Source: JAICLK01 sp963810525
GTDB lineage: Bacteria > Patescibacteriota > Saccharimonadia > Saccharimonadales > UBA4665
Direction of reading: 5' to 3'
Assembly (NCBI GenBank): GCA_963810525.1
Contig: CAWENB010000003.1
Span: 496,001 to 560,000 of the forward strand
DNA: 64,000 nucleotides
The notes beneath the pieces were generated by a model, which saw only the letters and a program-made list of their open reading frames with translations, was not told the DNA's origin and ran no database searches. Shown here piece after piece: positions 1 through 8,529 of this stretch. The translations under genes and the position numbers were made by a program. Position 1 is the first letter of the stretch; every line of letters starts with the position of its first letter.

Positions 1-1746
1 GGCTTTGCGGGCGACAGCTTGGGCGGTTGTCGGGAAGTCTCCCGTGACCACCGAAACTTTGATATTGGCAGCGTGTGCCGCGATCATAGCGGCCGGCACT
101 TGCTCGCGCAGCGGGTCAAGCTCGGACACCATACCCAGGAACGTCAGCTTTTGCTCGACGTCGTCGAGGTGCATCGTGCCAGCATCAAATTTTGGCAGCA
201 CACGGTAGGCAAATGCAAGATTGCGCAGCGCGTCGCCAGCCTTCGTTTCATTGTACTTGGTGAAAAACTCGCGGTCGGCTTTGTGCAGCGGCCGTACGTG
301 ACCGTGATCCCGCAGATGAGTACTCAAGCTTAATACGCTCTCGGGCGCTCCCTTAACGAACAGATACAGTTTACCGTCGTATTCGCGGACGCTGCTCATG
401 CGCTTGCGGGCGGAGTCGAATTGGAATTCCTTAAGTTCTTTGTGCTGTTCGTCGAGCTTGACCGGATCAAAGCCGGCCTTGCGGACCAGTGTGATGATCG
501 CCCCTTCGGTCGGATCGCCCAGGCAATACCATACTGGGTGCTCGTTGTCCGGCGGATTGACGCGGGCATTGCTTGCCAGCGTACCGGCGGTAAAAAATGG
601 TGTGGCGTTTTGCAGAGCGGATTGGCTCAAGGGTCGGCCGAACTCGTCGACAATCGAGCCGTTGGTTTCGTAGCCCGTGCCGGTTACGCGGTATTCGGTT
701 TTGCCGATGAGCACGGTTTGCACGGTCATTTCGTTTTTGGTGAGCGTCCCGGTTTTGTCGGTGGCAATAATATTAGTCGCACCGAGCGTTTCGACGGCCG
801 AAAGCTTTTTGACGAGCGCTTTCGCCTTAGCCATTCTGCTTGCGGTTTGCGCAAGCGTAATGTTAACTTCCGCCACCAGACCGTTCGGAATCATGGCAGC
901 GCTGATGCCGATGGCGAACAGCAGGGCGTCGTGCAACCCGAGGTTCACCCCAAGTGCCACGGCCGTCAGGACGAGCGCCAGCACAATCGACGCTTGGGCG
1001 ATGCGTGTCGCCAGGTGGCTCATTTCCTTTTGCAGCGGCGAAGCATCGACTTTGGTATTCTGGCTGAGCGACGCGATTCGGCCGAGCTCGGTATTCATGC
1101 CCGTGCCGACCACCGCACCATGCCCGCTGCCAAGGGCCACCGTCGTACCCATGAATAACAGATTGTGCCGGTTGCCCAGCGGCACTTCGCCCCCCATGGC
1201 ATGTGCGAATTTTCGGCTCGGGTTGCTTTCGCCGGTAAGCGCGAAGTCATTAGTGGCTAGTTCATCCTCATCGAGTATGCGTAAGTCCGCCGGCACGGAG
1301 TCGCCCTCTTCAATGTAGACGATGTCGCCAAGCACGATGTCAGTTGAAATGATTTCCATCAGGTGACCGCCGCGCAGCACTTTGGCCTTTGGTACCACCA
1401 GCTTTTGCAGGCTGTCCATGAGTGTTTCGGCCTTATGCTCTTGAAAGAATCCGACGAATGCGTTGATGAGCGCGATAAGCATCAGGATGGTTGCGGTTTT
1501 GACATCGTGCAGGTAAATTGAAAACGCCGCGCTGACCAGCAGCATGATGACGAGCAAATCTTTGAATTGGCGCAGGAAGATAACGACGGCCCACGTTTTT
1601 TTGGCTTTGTGCAGTTCATTGCTGCCGAGTTGCTCCAGCCGCTCGACGGCTTCGGCTTCACTCAGCCCCTCGTGCCGGGAGTGCAGCTGGGCCAGCACTT
1701 CGTCCGGCGTCAGGCGGTAATAGTTGAGCTGTTTATACTCGTCCAT
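1..1746 (-). CDS. P-type cation-transporting ATPase (N-terminal part, runs off the left edge)
   Basis: Integral-membrane ion pump that forms an aspartyl-phosphate intermediate. The reading frame from the ATG at 1746 runs off the window after about 582 codons. It shows an N-terminal cation-ATPase domain (YYRLTPDEVLAQL, then GLSEAEAVERL), paired membrane helices, the actuator motif LTGES near residue 170, the phosphorylation motif DKTGTLT near residue 330, and the start of the nucleotide-binding domain with KGAPE. The order and the N-terminal domain fit the type II family (Ca2+, Na+/K+ or H+ pumps); the ion cannot be told without the C-terminal helices. A TATAAT box (complement of 1755-1760) lies 8 nt before the start codon, so the message may be leaderless. 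Confidence 0.93.
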   Translation of the reverse strand, partial: MDEYKQLNYYRLTPDEVLAQLHSRHEGLSEAEAVERLEQLGSNELHKAKKTWAVVIFLRQFKDLLVIMLLVSAAFSIYLHDVKTATILMLIALINAFVGFFQEHKAETLMDSLQKLVVPKAKVLRGGHLMEIISTDIVLGDIVYIEEGDSVPADLRILDEDELATNDFALTGESNPSRKFAHAMGGEVPLGNRHNLLFMGTTVALGSGHGAVVGTGMNTELGRIASLSQNTKVDASPLQKEMSHLATRIAQASIVLALVLTAVALGVNLGLHDALLFAIGISAAMIPNGLVAEVNITLAQTASRMAKAKALVKKLSAVETLGATNIIATDKTGTLTKNEMTVQTVLIGKTEYRVTGTGYETNGSIVDEFGRPLSQSALQNATPFFTAGTLASNARVNPPDNEHPVWYCLGDPTEGAIITLVRKAGFDPVKLDEQHKELKEFQFDSARKRMSSVREYDGKLYLFVKGAPESVLSLSTHLRDHGHVRPLHKADREFFTKYNETKAGDALRNLAFAYRVLPKFDAGTMHLDDVEQKLTFLGMVSELDPLREQVPAAMIAAHAANIKVSVVTGDFPTTAQAVARKA

Positions 1747-1754
1747 GCTTAAGC

Positions 1755-1760
1755 ATTATA
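1755..1760 (-). promoter_or_regulatory. -10 box of the P-type ATPase gene
   Basis: The sequence reads TATAAT on the minus strand, ending 8 nt before the ATG at 1746. No clear Shine-Dalgarno site fits between them. This is one of many near-leaderless starts in the window. Confidence 0.55.
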
Positions 1761-1829
1761 CATAGCCCGGACCGGATATTGCTGGATGTTTGGTTGTAAG
1801 GGATTTACGAAATATGTAAATATGTTCGT

Positions 1830-2000
1830 ATGAGCTCTGAGGTAGTAGACGAAGTCACGCTTGCTGCGGCGAATCTGCCGGTTGCATTGCAAATTGGCGA
1901 GCAGACTTTACGCACGTTAGGGACAATGTTGGCGATGAGGCCCGATTATCAACCATCTCGCAGCGGCTTGCCACTATGGTCGCCAGGGAGGCTTCAGTAA
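1830..2000 (+). CDS. Small open frame ahead of the WhiB gene, possibly its displaced N-terminus
   Basis: 56 codons from ATG, starting MSSEVVDEVTLAANL. I do not recognise it as a stand-alone protein. The WhiB frame (frame of 1976) is also open upstream, back to about 1841, but offers no good ATG there. The stretch around 1920-1945 reads plausibly as helix in both frames. A single indel would join this ORF to the WhiB frame and give that protein a longer N-terminus. The alternative is a genuine small protein or a chance ORF. Confidence 0.3.
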   Translation: MSSEVVDEVTLAAANLPVALQIGEQTLRTLGTMLAMRPDYQPSRSGLPLWSPGRLQ

Positions 2001-2563
2001 CCTATTTGCAACATGTACCTGGTGATGATTCCGACGCTAAATCGGATGCCAGACGACGTGCCTGGGCCATGTTCCGATACGCCTGCGGCAATTCTGTGAG
2101 CGTTATAGCTGGCGATTTGTATGGCGGCAATGAACAACACGCCGCACAAGATATTAGTGTCGTCGTAACAGGGGTTAGATCATTGAATGAAGTGAAATAC
2201 GATGGCGCGCTAAGCGAGGTGCTCATTCGCCGAATGCACAGTAGTATCTCTATTGTCCGGAAACAACGCAAGATAAATAGTTCTCGCGAAGGAGCCGTGC
2301 CTGTGAAAACGTTCGCGGCGCTTATTGTCGCTGCTGCCGAGGATGAATCGGATTGGCAATCCCGGGCCGCTTGCGACGGCACCGATCCTGAAGCGTTTTA
2401 CCCCGGGAAAGGTGGCAGCACACGTCCAGCGAAGAATCTTTGCCGGGGCTGCGAAGTTCGCGCTGAATGCCTCGAGTACGCACTTGAACGCGATGAGCGT
2501 TACGGAATCTGGGGCGGCATGACACGGAATGATCGTCGCAAATTGAAGCGACCGACCAGCTAG
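1976..2563 (+). CDS. WhiB-family Fe-S regulator with a DnaA-domain-IV-like N-terminal part
   Basis: Putative DNA-binding redox-responsive regulator. The C-terminal ~70 residues carry the WhiB signature: DWQSRAAC, then CRGC and a further C in AEC (four cysteines in the C...CxxC...C pattern for a 4Fe-4S cluster), the G(I/V)WGG turn (GIWGGM) and a basic tail (RRKLKR). Residues about 24-70 resemble the DNA-binding domain IV of DnaA: an ARRRAWAMF helix, then a helix-turn-helix ending in GGNEQH where DnaA has GGRDH. WhiB is a hallmark of Actinobacteria and their phages, so transfer from a host is plausible. The ATG at 1976 lacks a clear ribosome-binding site, and the N-terminus may be frameshifted (see 1830). 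Confidence 0.85.
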   Translation: MVAREASVTYLQHVPGDDSDAKSDARRRAWAMFRYACGNSVSVIAGDLYGGNEQHAAQDISVVVTGVRSLNEVKYDGALSEVLIRRMHSSISIVRKQRKINSSREGAVPVKTFAALIVAAAEDESDWQSRAACDGTDPEAFYPGKGGSTRPAKNLCRGCEVRAECLEYALERDERYGIWGGMTRNDRRKLKRPTS

Positions 2564-2708
2564 CCGTTCTCAAAGGATGTTTAATCACAGCTAAGACTCG
2601 GCGCCGGTTATAGGGCCCGAATTCGTTTGTTCTTAAGTTTCGTGACCGACACTTCGATTTCGCGAGACGGAACGGGAGCCAACCTCTCCGTAGGGTATAC
2701 TGGAGAGT

Positions 2709-5366
2709 ATGGCCGAGGCAGAGAAGGGCAAAAAGTTTGCGATAATAGACGGCAAGAGCGTGTTCTACCGCGGCTACTACGCCATGCCGAACCTCTCGAC
2801 GAAGGACGGCACGCCCACGGGCGGCGTATTCGGTTTCGCCACCATGGCGCTCGAAGTTATCAAACAGCTCAAACCCGATTACGTGGCGGTGGCCTGGGAC
2901 AAGCCCAAAACGAACATCCGCCGCCGGCTCGAGCTCTATCCGGAATACAAAGCCGGTCGCAAACCGCCACCCCCGGATTTCTACGAACAAATTCCGGTAC
3001 TTCATGAGCTGCTGCAGGCTTTCGGCTGGCCACTGTATGAACTCGATGATTACGAGGCCGACGACATCATGGGCTCGCTCGCGCAACAAGCCGACAAGCA
3101 GGGCATCGAGACGCTTCTCGTCACATCCGATCTCGACATGTTGCAGATGGTGGACGATCGCATTCATGTGTTCGCGCTCAAACACGGGCTGAGCAACATC
3201 GAGTTGTACTCGCCCAAGAGTTTTGAAGCGAAGTACGGTATAAAAGTCGAACAATTTTTGGACATGAAGTCGCTCAAAGGCGATAGTTCCGACAATATAC
3301 CAGGCGTGCCCGGTATTGGAGAAAAAGGCGCGATTGATTTACTGAAGCAGTACCAGACGCTCGACGGCGTATACGAGAACCTGCCGCTGATCAAAGATTC
3401 GGTGCGCAAGAAGCTCGAGGCAGGCAAGCAGTTGGCGTATTTGAGCAAAGAGCTGGCCCGGATTTGGACGGACGCGCCGATTATGCTTGATTTGACCGAA
3501 GTTGACGGCAGCAAATGCCAGCCGGAAAAGCTGCTCGACATGTTCCAGAAACTAGAGTTCCGCAATCTGGCACGGCAGTTGCCGGAGGTCATGCAAACAG
3601 CCATCACGAACCACCAGGCCAAAAACGGCGCCGGTGCAATTAAACCCGGCAAAAATGTGCTCATCGACAGCAATAAAAAAGCAGCGGAATTAAAACTCGG
3701 CAACTCTGAATACTTTTATATTCACTCCCGGTCCGCGGGTAAGCACGGCCGCAAACCCGAGGTGCTGATTATGAGCCTGAACGGCCGCGACACGTATACG
3801 CTGGATTTGCGCAAGCTGAATCACGCGGCAATCGCCAAAGAGTTTCGCGATGTGCGGCCGCTGGTCGGCTACGACGTGAAATCGACACTCGAGGTCCTGC
3901 TGGCGCTTGGTGTGACTGACTTTCCGGAGGTCGGGCACGATGTGCTTATCGGCGCGTTTTTGCTCAACTCACTTCGGCGTGAACAAACCTTGACCGAACT
4001 GGCGAGCATGGACTTGCATTACGAAGGCTCGCTGTTTGAAAACCTCAGCACGGACGAACTCATCGAGCGGGCGCCGGAAATCATCGCCGTCATCAAAGCT
4101 TTGCATGAGCGGCAGACCAAGGAAATGGCCTCAATCCCCAAAATTCCGGAGCTTGCCAAAAATATCGAATGGCCGGTTATTCCGGTGCTGGCGCGCATTG
4201 AGTACGAGGGCATCGAGCTCGACACAAAGTACCTTGCCAAAATGAGCGACGAAATCGACGACATGATTTCCGACATCGAGCAGCTAATTTACGGGCACGC
4301 CAACCAGGAATTCAATATCGGTTCTCCGGTGCAACTGGCCGATATTTTGTTCACGAAGCTCAACCTGCCGAAGCAGGGGATCAAGAAAGGCAAAACCGGC
4401 TACAGCACGGCGGCGAGCGAGCTCGATAAGCTGCGCGGCCTGCACCCGATAATCGATCTCATCAGCCAGTGGCGCGAGGTGACGAAGCTCAAGAATACGT
4501 ATATCGATACGCTGCCGAAGATGGTCGATGAGCACTCGCGCTTGCACACAACGTTTGCGCTGACGGTCGCACAGACCGGCCGGCTCAGTAGTAACGACCC
4601 GAATCTACAGAATATTCCGGTCCGCACCGAGCTCGGCCGCCGCATCCGCACGGCGTTCGTGGCCGGTCCGGGCAAGAAGCTGGTGAGCGCCGACTATAGC
4701 CAGTTCGAGCTGCGCCTCGGCGCGGCCATGAGCGAGGACCAGGAACTCATCGACATGTTCAATCGCGACGTGGACGTGCATACTGCCACCGCCTCACTGG
4801 TGTCAGGCCGTGAGCCGGAAGACGTCACCAAGCAGATGCGCAGTGCCGCCAAAGCGGTGAGCTTCGGCATCCTGTACGGCATGAGCCCGCACGGACTGAG
4901 CGTGGCGACGGGCATGACGTTCGAGCAGGCAAAGCATTTTATCGATCAGTATACGTCCGTGCGCAAGCCGCTCATGGCGTATCTCGAAAGCCTGAAAGAA
5001 CGCGCCCGCAAAGACGGTTACGTCGAGACACTGTTCGGCCGCCGCCGGCCAATGCCGGACATTCACTCATCCAACTTTATCGTCCGCCAGGCCGCCGAGC
5101 GCGCCGCCATGAACATGCCGATCCAGGGAACCGAAGCTGACCTCATGAAAATGGCCATGGTGAAGGTCGACAATCTGTTGCGCGGTGCGGGCGGCGAGTG
5201 CAAACAGCTGCTGCAAATTCACGACTCTATCCTCGTCGAATGCCCAGAAGCCGAGGCCGAACAATCCGCCAAACTCCTTAAAGAAACTATGGAAACTATC
5301 TACCCCCAACTTCCCGTAAAACTCACCGTCGATACGACCATCGGCGACAACTGGGGTGAGCTGTGA
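2709..5366 (+). CDS. polA: DNA polymerase I
   Basis: 885-residue family A polymerase for Okazaki-fragment maturation and repair. Residues 1-290 form the 5'-3' flap nuclease (aspartate cluster in YELDDYEADDIMG and TSDLDMLQM, H3TH at SDNIPGVPGIGEKGA). Residues ~300-490 have the fold of the proofreading domain (KSTLEVLLALG, GAFLLNS), but the DTE metal-binding motif is not found, so proofreading is probably lost. The polymerase domain has motif A DYSQFELR (~662), motif B KAVSFGILYG (~715) and motif C QIHDSILVE (~837). Motif C has HDS where most family members have HDE. TATACT lies 7 nt before the ATG; the intervening GGAGAG could also serve as a ribosome-binding site. Confidence 0.97.
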   Translation: MAEAEKGKKFAIIDGKSVFYRGYYAMPNLSTKDGTPTGGVFGFATMALEVIKQLKPDYVAVAWDKPKTNIRRRLELYPEYKAGRKPPPPDFYEQIPVLHELLQAFGWPLYELDDYEADDIMGSLAQQADKQGIETLLVTSDLDMLQMVDDRIHVFALKHGLSNIELYSPKSFEAKYGIKVEQFLDMKSLKGDSSDNIPGVPGIGEKGAIDLLKQYQTLDGVYENLPLIKDSVRKKLEAGKQLAYLSKELARIWTDAPIMLDLTEVDGSKCQPEKLLDMFQKLEFRNLARQLPEVMQTAITNHQAKNGAGAIKPGKNVLIDSNKKAAELKLGNSEYFYIHSRSAGKHGRKPEVLIMSLNGRDTYTLDLRKLNHAAIAKEFRDVRPLVGYDVKSTLEVLLALGVTDFPEVGHDVLIGAFLLNSLRREQTLTELASMDLHYEGSLFENLSTDELIERAPEIIAVIKALHERQTKEMASIPKIPELAKNIEWPVIPVLARIEYEGIELDTKYLAKMSDEIDDMISDIEQLIYGHANQEFNIGSPVQLADILFTKLNLPKQGIKKGKTGYSTAASELDKLRGLHPIIDLISQWREVTKLKNTYIDTLPKMVDEHSRLHTTFALTVAQTGRLSSNDPNLQNIPVRTELGRRIRTAFVAGPGKKLVSADYSQFELRLGAAMSEDQELIDMFNRDVDVHTATASLVSGREPEDVTKQMRSAAKAVSFGILYGMSPHGLSVATGMTFEQAKHFIDQYTSVRKPLMAYLESLKERARKDGYVETLFGRRRPMPDIHSSNFIVRQAAERAAMNMPIQGTEADLMKMAMVKVDNLLRGAGGECKQLLQIHDSILVECPEAEAEQSAKLLKETMETIYPQLPVKLTVDTTIGDNWGEL

Positions 5367-5547
5367 TCAACTCGGGGCTGGCATGGCGGTAATTGAGGGA
5401 GGCCGGCGTTGACTCACGCTAGATTTGGACCACTGGCCGACGTCTTGCTCGACGGCGTAAGCATGCAAGTGGGGCGGGCGGCGGTGAGGCATTATCGGAT
5501 AACACGAGGCGGTTGCTGGGCCAGCCGACATTGAAGGAGGGTATTTC

Positions 5548-5973
5548 TTGACGCACAGTTTTGATGGGTATAACTATTTGATTCGGTTGAGCCGCGGAGA
5601 GCGGTTGAGCGAGGCGCTTGAACAATTTATCGGTGAATCGAAAATCGAGGGCGGTTGGATGAGCGGCTTGGGCGCGGCTACGGAGGTGATGCTTGGATTT
5701 TATAACCTCAGCTCGAAGGACTACACCTGGCGGACATTCGGGCGGATGATGGAAATCGTATCTCTCGCGGGCAACTTTGCTTATGACGAGCAAGGCAAAA
5801 TGATATGGCACTTGCACGGCGCATTCGCAGACAGCGAGTACCAAACCGTGGGCGGGCACGTGAAGGATTTCGTGGCCGGCGCAACCGTGGAATTGTTCGT
5901 ACACCGGTTGCAACAGCCGGCGCACCGCAAATTCGACGACTCGGTTGGCTTGCAGCTGCTTGATCTTGATTAG
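5548..5973 (+). CDS. PPC/DUF296-domain protein
   Basis: 141 residues covering one plant-and-prokaryote-conserved (PPC, DUF296) domain, a trimeric fold also found in AT-hook proteins. Visible features are IRLSRGERLSEALEQF at the start, GGWMSGLGA, and the conserved metal-site-like region WHLHGAFAD followed by GGHVKDFVAGATVELFV. The start is TTG at 5548, chosen because AAGGAGGG (5533-5540) sits at ideal distance. Prokaryotic members have no firmly established function; DNA binding is only suggested by the family name. It is preceded by about 180 nt without a recognisable gene. Confidence 0.82.
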   Translation: MTHSFDGYNYLIRLSRGERLSEALEQFIGESKIEGGWMSGLGAATEVMLGFYNLSSKDYTWRTFGRMMEIVSLAGNFAYDEQGKMIWHLHGAFADSEYQTVGGHVKDFVAGATVELFVHRLQQPAHRKFDDSVGLQLLDLD

Positions 5974-6042
5974 AGGTAGTATGCGGGGCTGTGGCAGTTT
6001 GGTGCAGTGTGCTGGAATGCAAAAGTCTTGTACACTTGTACC

Positions 6043-6882
6043 ATGCAACAAGGTGTGGATTATGTCGGTGTCTCGGCGGGCACGATGCTGCTGAACGACA
6101 AGGGAGAGGTGTTCCTGTCTAAGCGCAGCCGGAAGAGTCGGAACGAACGCGGACACTGGGAGACACCAGGCGGCAGTGTCGAATTCGGGGAGACACTTGC
6201 CGAAACGGCCAAGCGTGAAATGATGGAAGAGTACGGCGTGGAGATTGAGATTATCGAGCGGTTCCCGGCTTACGATCACTTACTACCGGACGAAAAGCAG
6301 CACTGGGTCGCTACGACGTTTCTGGCCCATCTCAAATCGGGACAGGTGCCAAAGATCATGGAACCAGACAAATGCGATGCCATCGGCTGGTTCGCACTCG
6401 ATAAACTACCGGTGCCGCTTTCACGCATAGCCCAAGCCGATTTGCGTGAGTACAAAAAGCGGCAAGTCGCCCGTGAGCCAGAGGTCTACAAAGCCGGCGG
6501 CATCCTCATTCAAGACCGCAAAACGCTCGTCGGGCGTTCGCACGGCAAAGAAGTCTTCATTTCGCCCGGCGGCAAAATCGAGACCGGCGAAACACCGCGT
6601 CAGGCGTTGGTGCGTGAGCTCAACGAAGAATTCCAAATTGAAGTCGATGAATCTGACCTGGAGCCGTTCGGCACGTTTTCGGCCGAAGCCGCCGGACAGC
6701 CAGGCCGCGTCGTGCACATTGAGCACTTTATCGTTAAAAAATGGCGCGGTGAAGTGCGTCCGGATAACGAGGTCGAAGCATTACGCTGGATTACGTCCAA
6801 ACTCCCACCTGGTTTCAAACTAGGCTCCATATTTGAACACGAGATCATGCCGCGGCTCAAGAAACAGGGGCTGATAGACTAG
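6043..6882 (+). CDS. Tandem double-Nudix hydrolase
   Basis: Probably hydrolyses nucleoside-diphosphate-X compounds. Two complete Nudix boxes lie in one 279-residue chain: GGSVEFGETLAETAKREMMEEYG near residue 45-70 is split here as GGSVEFGET plus REMMEEYG, and the second is GGKIETGETPRQALVRELNEE near residue 175-195 with RELNEE as its metal-binding core. The frame is open further upstream, but ATG 6043 is preferred: TACACT (6031-6036) ends 6 nt before it, matching the leaderless starts elsewhere. Three nt separate it from the next Nudix gene, so the three genes from 6043 to 8002 form an operon. The substrates of either domain cannot be read from sequence. Confidence 0.88.
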   Translation: MQQGVDYVGVSAGTMLLNDKGEVFLSKRSRKSRNERGHWETPGGSVEFGETLAETAKREMMEEYGVEIEIIERFPAYDHLLPDEKQHWVATTFLAHLKSGQVPKIMEPDKCDAIGWFALDKLPVPLSRIAQADLREYKKRQVAREPEVYKAGGILIQDRKTLVGRSHGKEVFISPGGKIETGETPRQALVRELNEEFQIEVDESDLEPFGTFSAEAAGQPGRVVHIEHFIVKKWRGEVRPDNEVEALRWITSKLPPGFKLGSIFEHEIMPRLKKQGLID

Positions 6883-6884
6883 CC

Positions 6885-7451
6885 ATGACAGAATTGCTTG
6901 ACGTTCTCGATGAATCCGGCAATCTAACCGGTGAGACCAAAACCAAGAATGAGATAATGCAAGCCGGCGATTGGCGTCGGGTCATTCACGTCTGGGTTGT
7001 CGATGATAACCGGCAATTATTGATACAGCAGCGAGCCTCCGGCCGTGGCATCTTTGACGGCCAGTGGGATGTGTCGGTCGGCGGCGGTGTGCGGGCGGGC
7101 GAGGCGAACGTGCGGGCGGCACAGCGCGAAACGGGCGAAGAGCTCGGGCTGCGGTTGCCTGAGGGCTCCTTCGTTTTGCTTGGTACCTGGAAGATACCAC
7201 CGAAAACAGTTGACGCAACCCGCATCATGAAAGATTTCAGCGACACGTTCCTGGTGCGCGTCCCAAAAATTGAGTTGAGCAAAATAGCGATGGAGCCCGA
7301 CGAAGTGCAGGCGGTCGACACCATTGCTCTTAAAGAACTTGCTAAAAATATACAAGAAAAAGCCTTTTACGCCGACTGGGTGCAGCACGGCCAGGCCTAT
7401 TATCAGGAGGTCATTGCGAAGATACTGACCGAGGAGACGTGGACATTGTGA
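6885..7451 (+). CDS. Nudix hydrolase, IPP-isomerase-like (YfcD-type) subgroup
   Basis: 188 residues. The N-terminal stretch MTELLDVLDESGNLTGE and HVWVVDDNRQLLIQQRA resembles isopentenyl-diphosphate isomerase and the YfcD-like Nudix proteins. The Nudix box runs from GGGVRAGE through RETGEELGL, with all glutamates kept. The IPP-isomerase catalytic cysteine is not evident, so hydrolase is the safer call. It ends in a GTGA overlap with the next gene, implying translational coupling. Confidence 0.85.
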   Translation: MTELLDVLDESGNLTGETKTKNEIMQAGDWRRVIHVWVVDDNRQLLIQQRASGRGIFDGQWDVSVGGGVRAGEANVRAAQRETGEELGLRLPEGSFVLLGTWKIPPKTVDATRIMKDFSDTFLVRVPKIELSKIAMEPDEVQAVDTIALKELAKNIQEKAFYADWVQHGQAYYQEVIAKILTEETWTL

Positions 7452-8002
7452 AGCCACTTAAAGTGTACGTGGCGGGCAAAGTCTCCAAAGAGTCAGTGTT
7501 CGGCACGCACTACTGGCGGGATGAGTTTGTGGAGACGCTTGCGAAACTATCAGGTAGAGAACTTGTAAACGTGGACCCGACCAAGACCGAAGTCGATAAC
7601 GGTGATCCGGCTGCAGTTTATGGCTGCGATGCCTATATCATCTCGCAGGCCGATGCTTTGGTTGTGTATTTATCTGATGATATCAGTGTCGGCGGCTCAC
7701 AGGAGATCCTCATTGCTAAATATTTCAAAAAGCCGGTGATAGGTTTGGCGCCGATTGGCGGGAAATTCAACGGCCGCACCAAAGAATATTTCGGCCGCAC
7801 CATCAAAAACCACCGCGATCCGTTTGTGTTCTCGAGCTGCGACGTGGTATATCCGGATATAGCCGGCGTGGCCGATGTACTCAAAAAGCTTGAAGCCATC
7901 GAGCCAAAGAGTATTGATTTCATTGGTGAACTCGCCGATCGGTTTCGCAACGAGCGACTGGCGACAAATGAGTACCTTCAGAAACTGCTTGGCCGGCAGT
8001 GA
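7448..8002 (+). CDS. Nucleoside 2-deoxyribosyltransferase-like protein
   Basis: 184 residues with the Rossmann-like fold of nucleoside 2-deoxyribosyltransferases: KVYVAGKVSKE at the N-terminus, a middle strand DALVVYLSDDISVGGSQEI (conserved acidic residue and GS/E contacts for the sugar), then KPVIGLAP. A role in deoxynucleoside salvage or breakdown of damaged nucleosides is inferred from the family and from its two Nudix neighbours. GTG 7448 is chosen over GTG 7439 because it overlaps the upstream stop as GTGA and is better spaced from GAGGAG at 7431. Confidence 0.75.
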   Translation: MKPLKVYVAGKVSKESVFGTHYWRDEFVETLAKLSGRELVNVDPTKTEVDNGDPAAVYGCDAYIISQADALVVYLSDDISVGGSQEILIAKYFKKPVIGLAPIGGKFNGRTKEYFGRTIKNHRDPFVFSSCDVVYPDIAGVADVLKKLEAIEPKSIDFIGELADRFRNERLATNEYLQKLLGRQ

Positions 8003-8008
8003 CTTATC

Positions 8009-8419
8009 CTAGCTTTGCGTAATTTCGGATAGGACTGCTTTGAGATATCGATCGGTTTCGAGTTTTTGGGCTTCGGCCGGAGCGTGCCACGCAAAACCAC
8101 TGTGTTCATCGCTTAAGTTTGGTTCCCCATCGGCAACTGCGAGGTAGGTGAGGCGAATAACATGCAAGTCAGCTTCCGGGTGCAGAATGTCTTGCGCAGC
8201 CAGAAGCTTCGGCGTGCCTCGCATTTGCATGCCCGTTTCCTCAAGGATTTCACGGCGCAATGCCTCGTTGAGCGACAGGTCTTCGTCTACGGCCATGCGA
8301 CCGCCCGGAATATCCCAACACGCAGTCTCCCCGGTCTGCAGCGGCTTAGCCCGATGCAAAAACAAATACTCGCCGTGAGCGTTGCAGAGGAGTGCCTTTA
8401 CGCCGACTTGCAATTTCAT
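8009..8419 (-). CDS. Nudix hydrolase (MutT-like)
   Basis: About 136 residues beginning MKLQVGVKALLCNAHGEYL, with a Nudix box starting GGRMAVDEDLSLNEALRRE and ending ILEETG. Likely a nucleotide-pool sanitising or NDP-X hydrolase. The frame is open to an ATG at 8446, but ATG 8419 fits the usual Nudix N-terminus, and a TATGCT box lies 10 nt upstream of it on the minus strand. It converges with the 7448-8002 gene with a 6-nt gap. Confidence 0.85.
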   Translation of the reverse strand: MKLQVGVKALLCNAHGEYLFLHRAKPLQTGETACWDIPGGRMAVDEDLSLNEALRREILEETGMQMRGTPKLLAAQDILHPEADLHVIRLTYLAVADGEPNLSDEHSGFAWHAPAEAQKLETDRYLKAVLSEITQS

Positions 8420-8471
8420 AACGCTACCAAGCATAGCATGGGGCAATCGCGGCCATCGCTGACGAGTGATA

Positions 8472-8500
8472 TTGCAAAAATATGACCAATATTGTATTAT
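8472..8500 (+). promoter_or_regulatory. Promoter of the 8530 membrane protein
   Basis: TTGCAA at 8472-8477, a 17-nt spacer, and TATTAT at 8495-8500. The leader to ATG 8530 would be about 22 nt and contains GAGAGAC as a weak ribosome-binding site. Confidence 0.5.
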
Positions 8501-8529
8501 ACATTTTGTAAATCGAGAGACAAGAGCAT

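Noticed and set aside
1..1318. Several plus-strand open frames up to 245 codons
   Set aside because: Antisense to the P-type ATPase, whose DKTGTLT and TGES motifs are unambiguous on the minus strand.
2322..3254. 310-codon open frame on the minus strand
   Set aside because: Antisense to polA and the WhiB C-terminus; shadow of strongly biased codon use.
5419..6279. 286-codon open frame on the minus strand
   Set aside because: Antisense to the PPC-domain and double-Nudix genes, which have clear motifs and start signals; composition is not protein-like.
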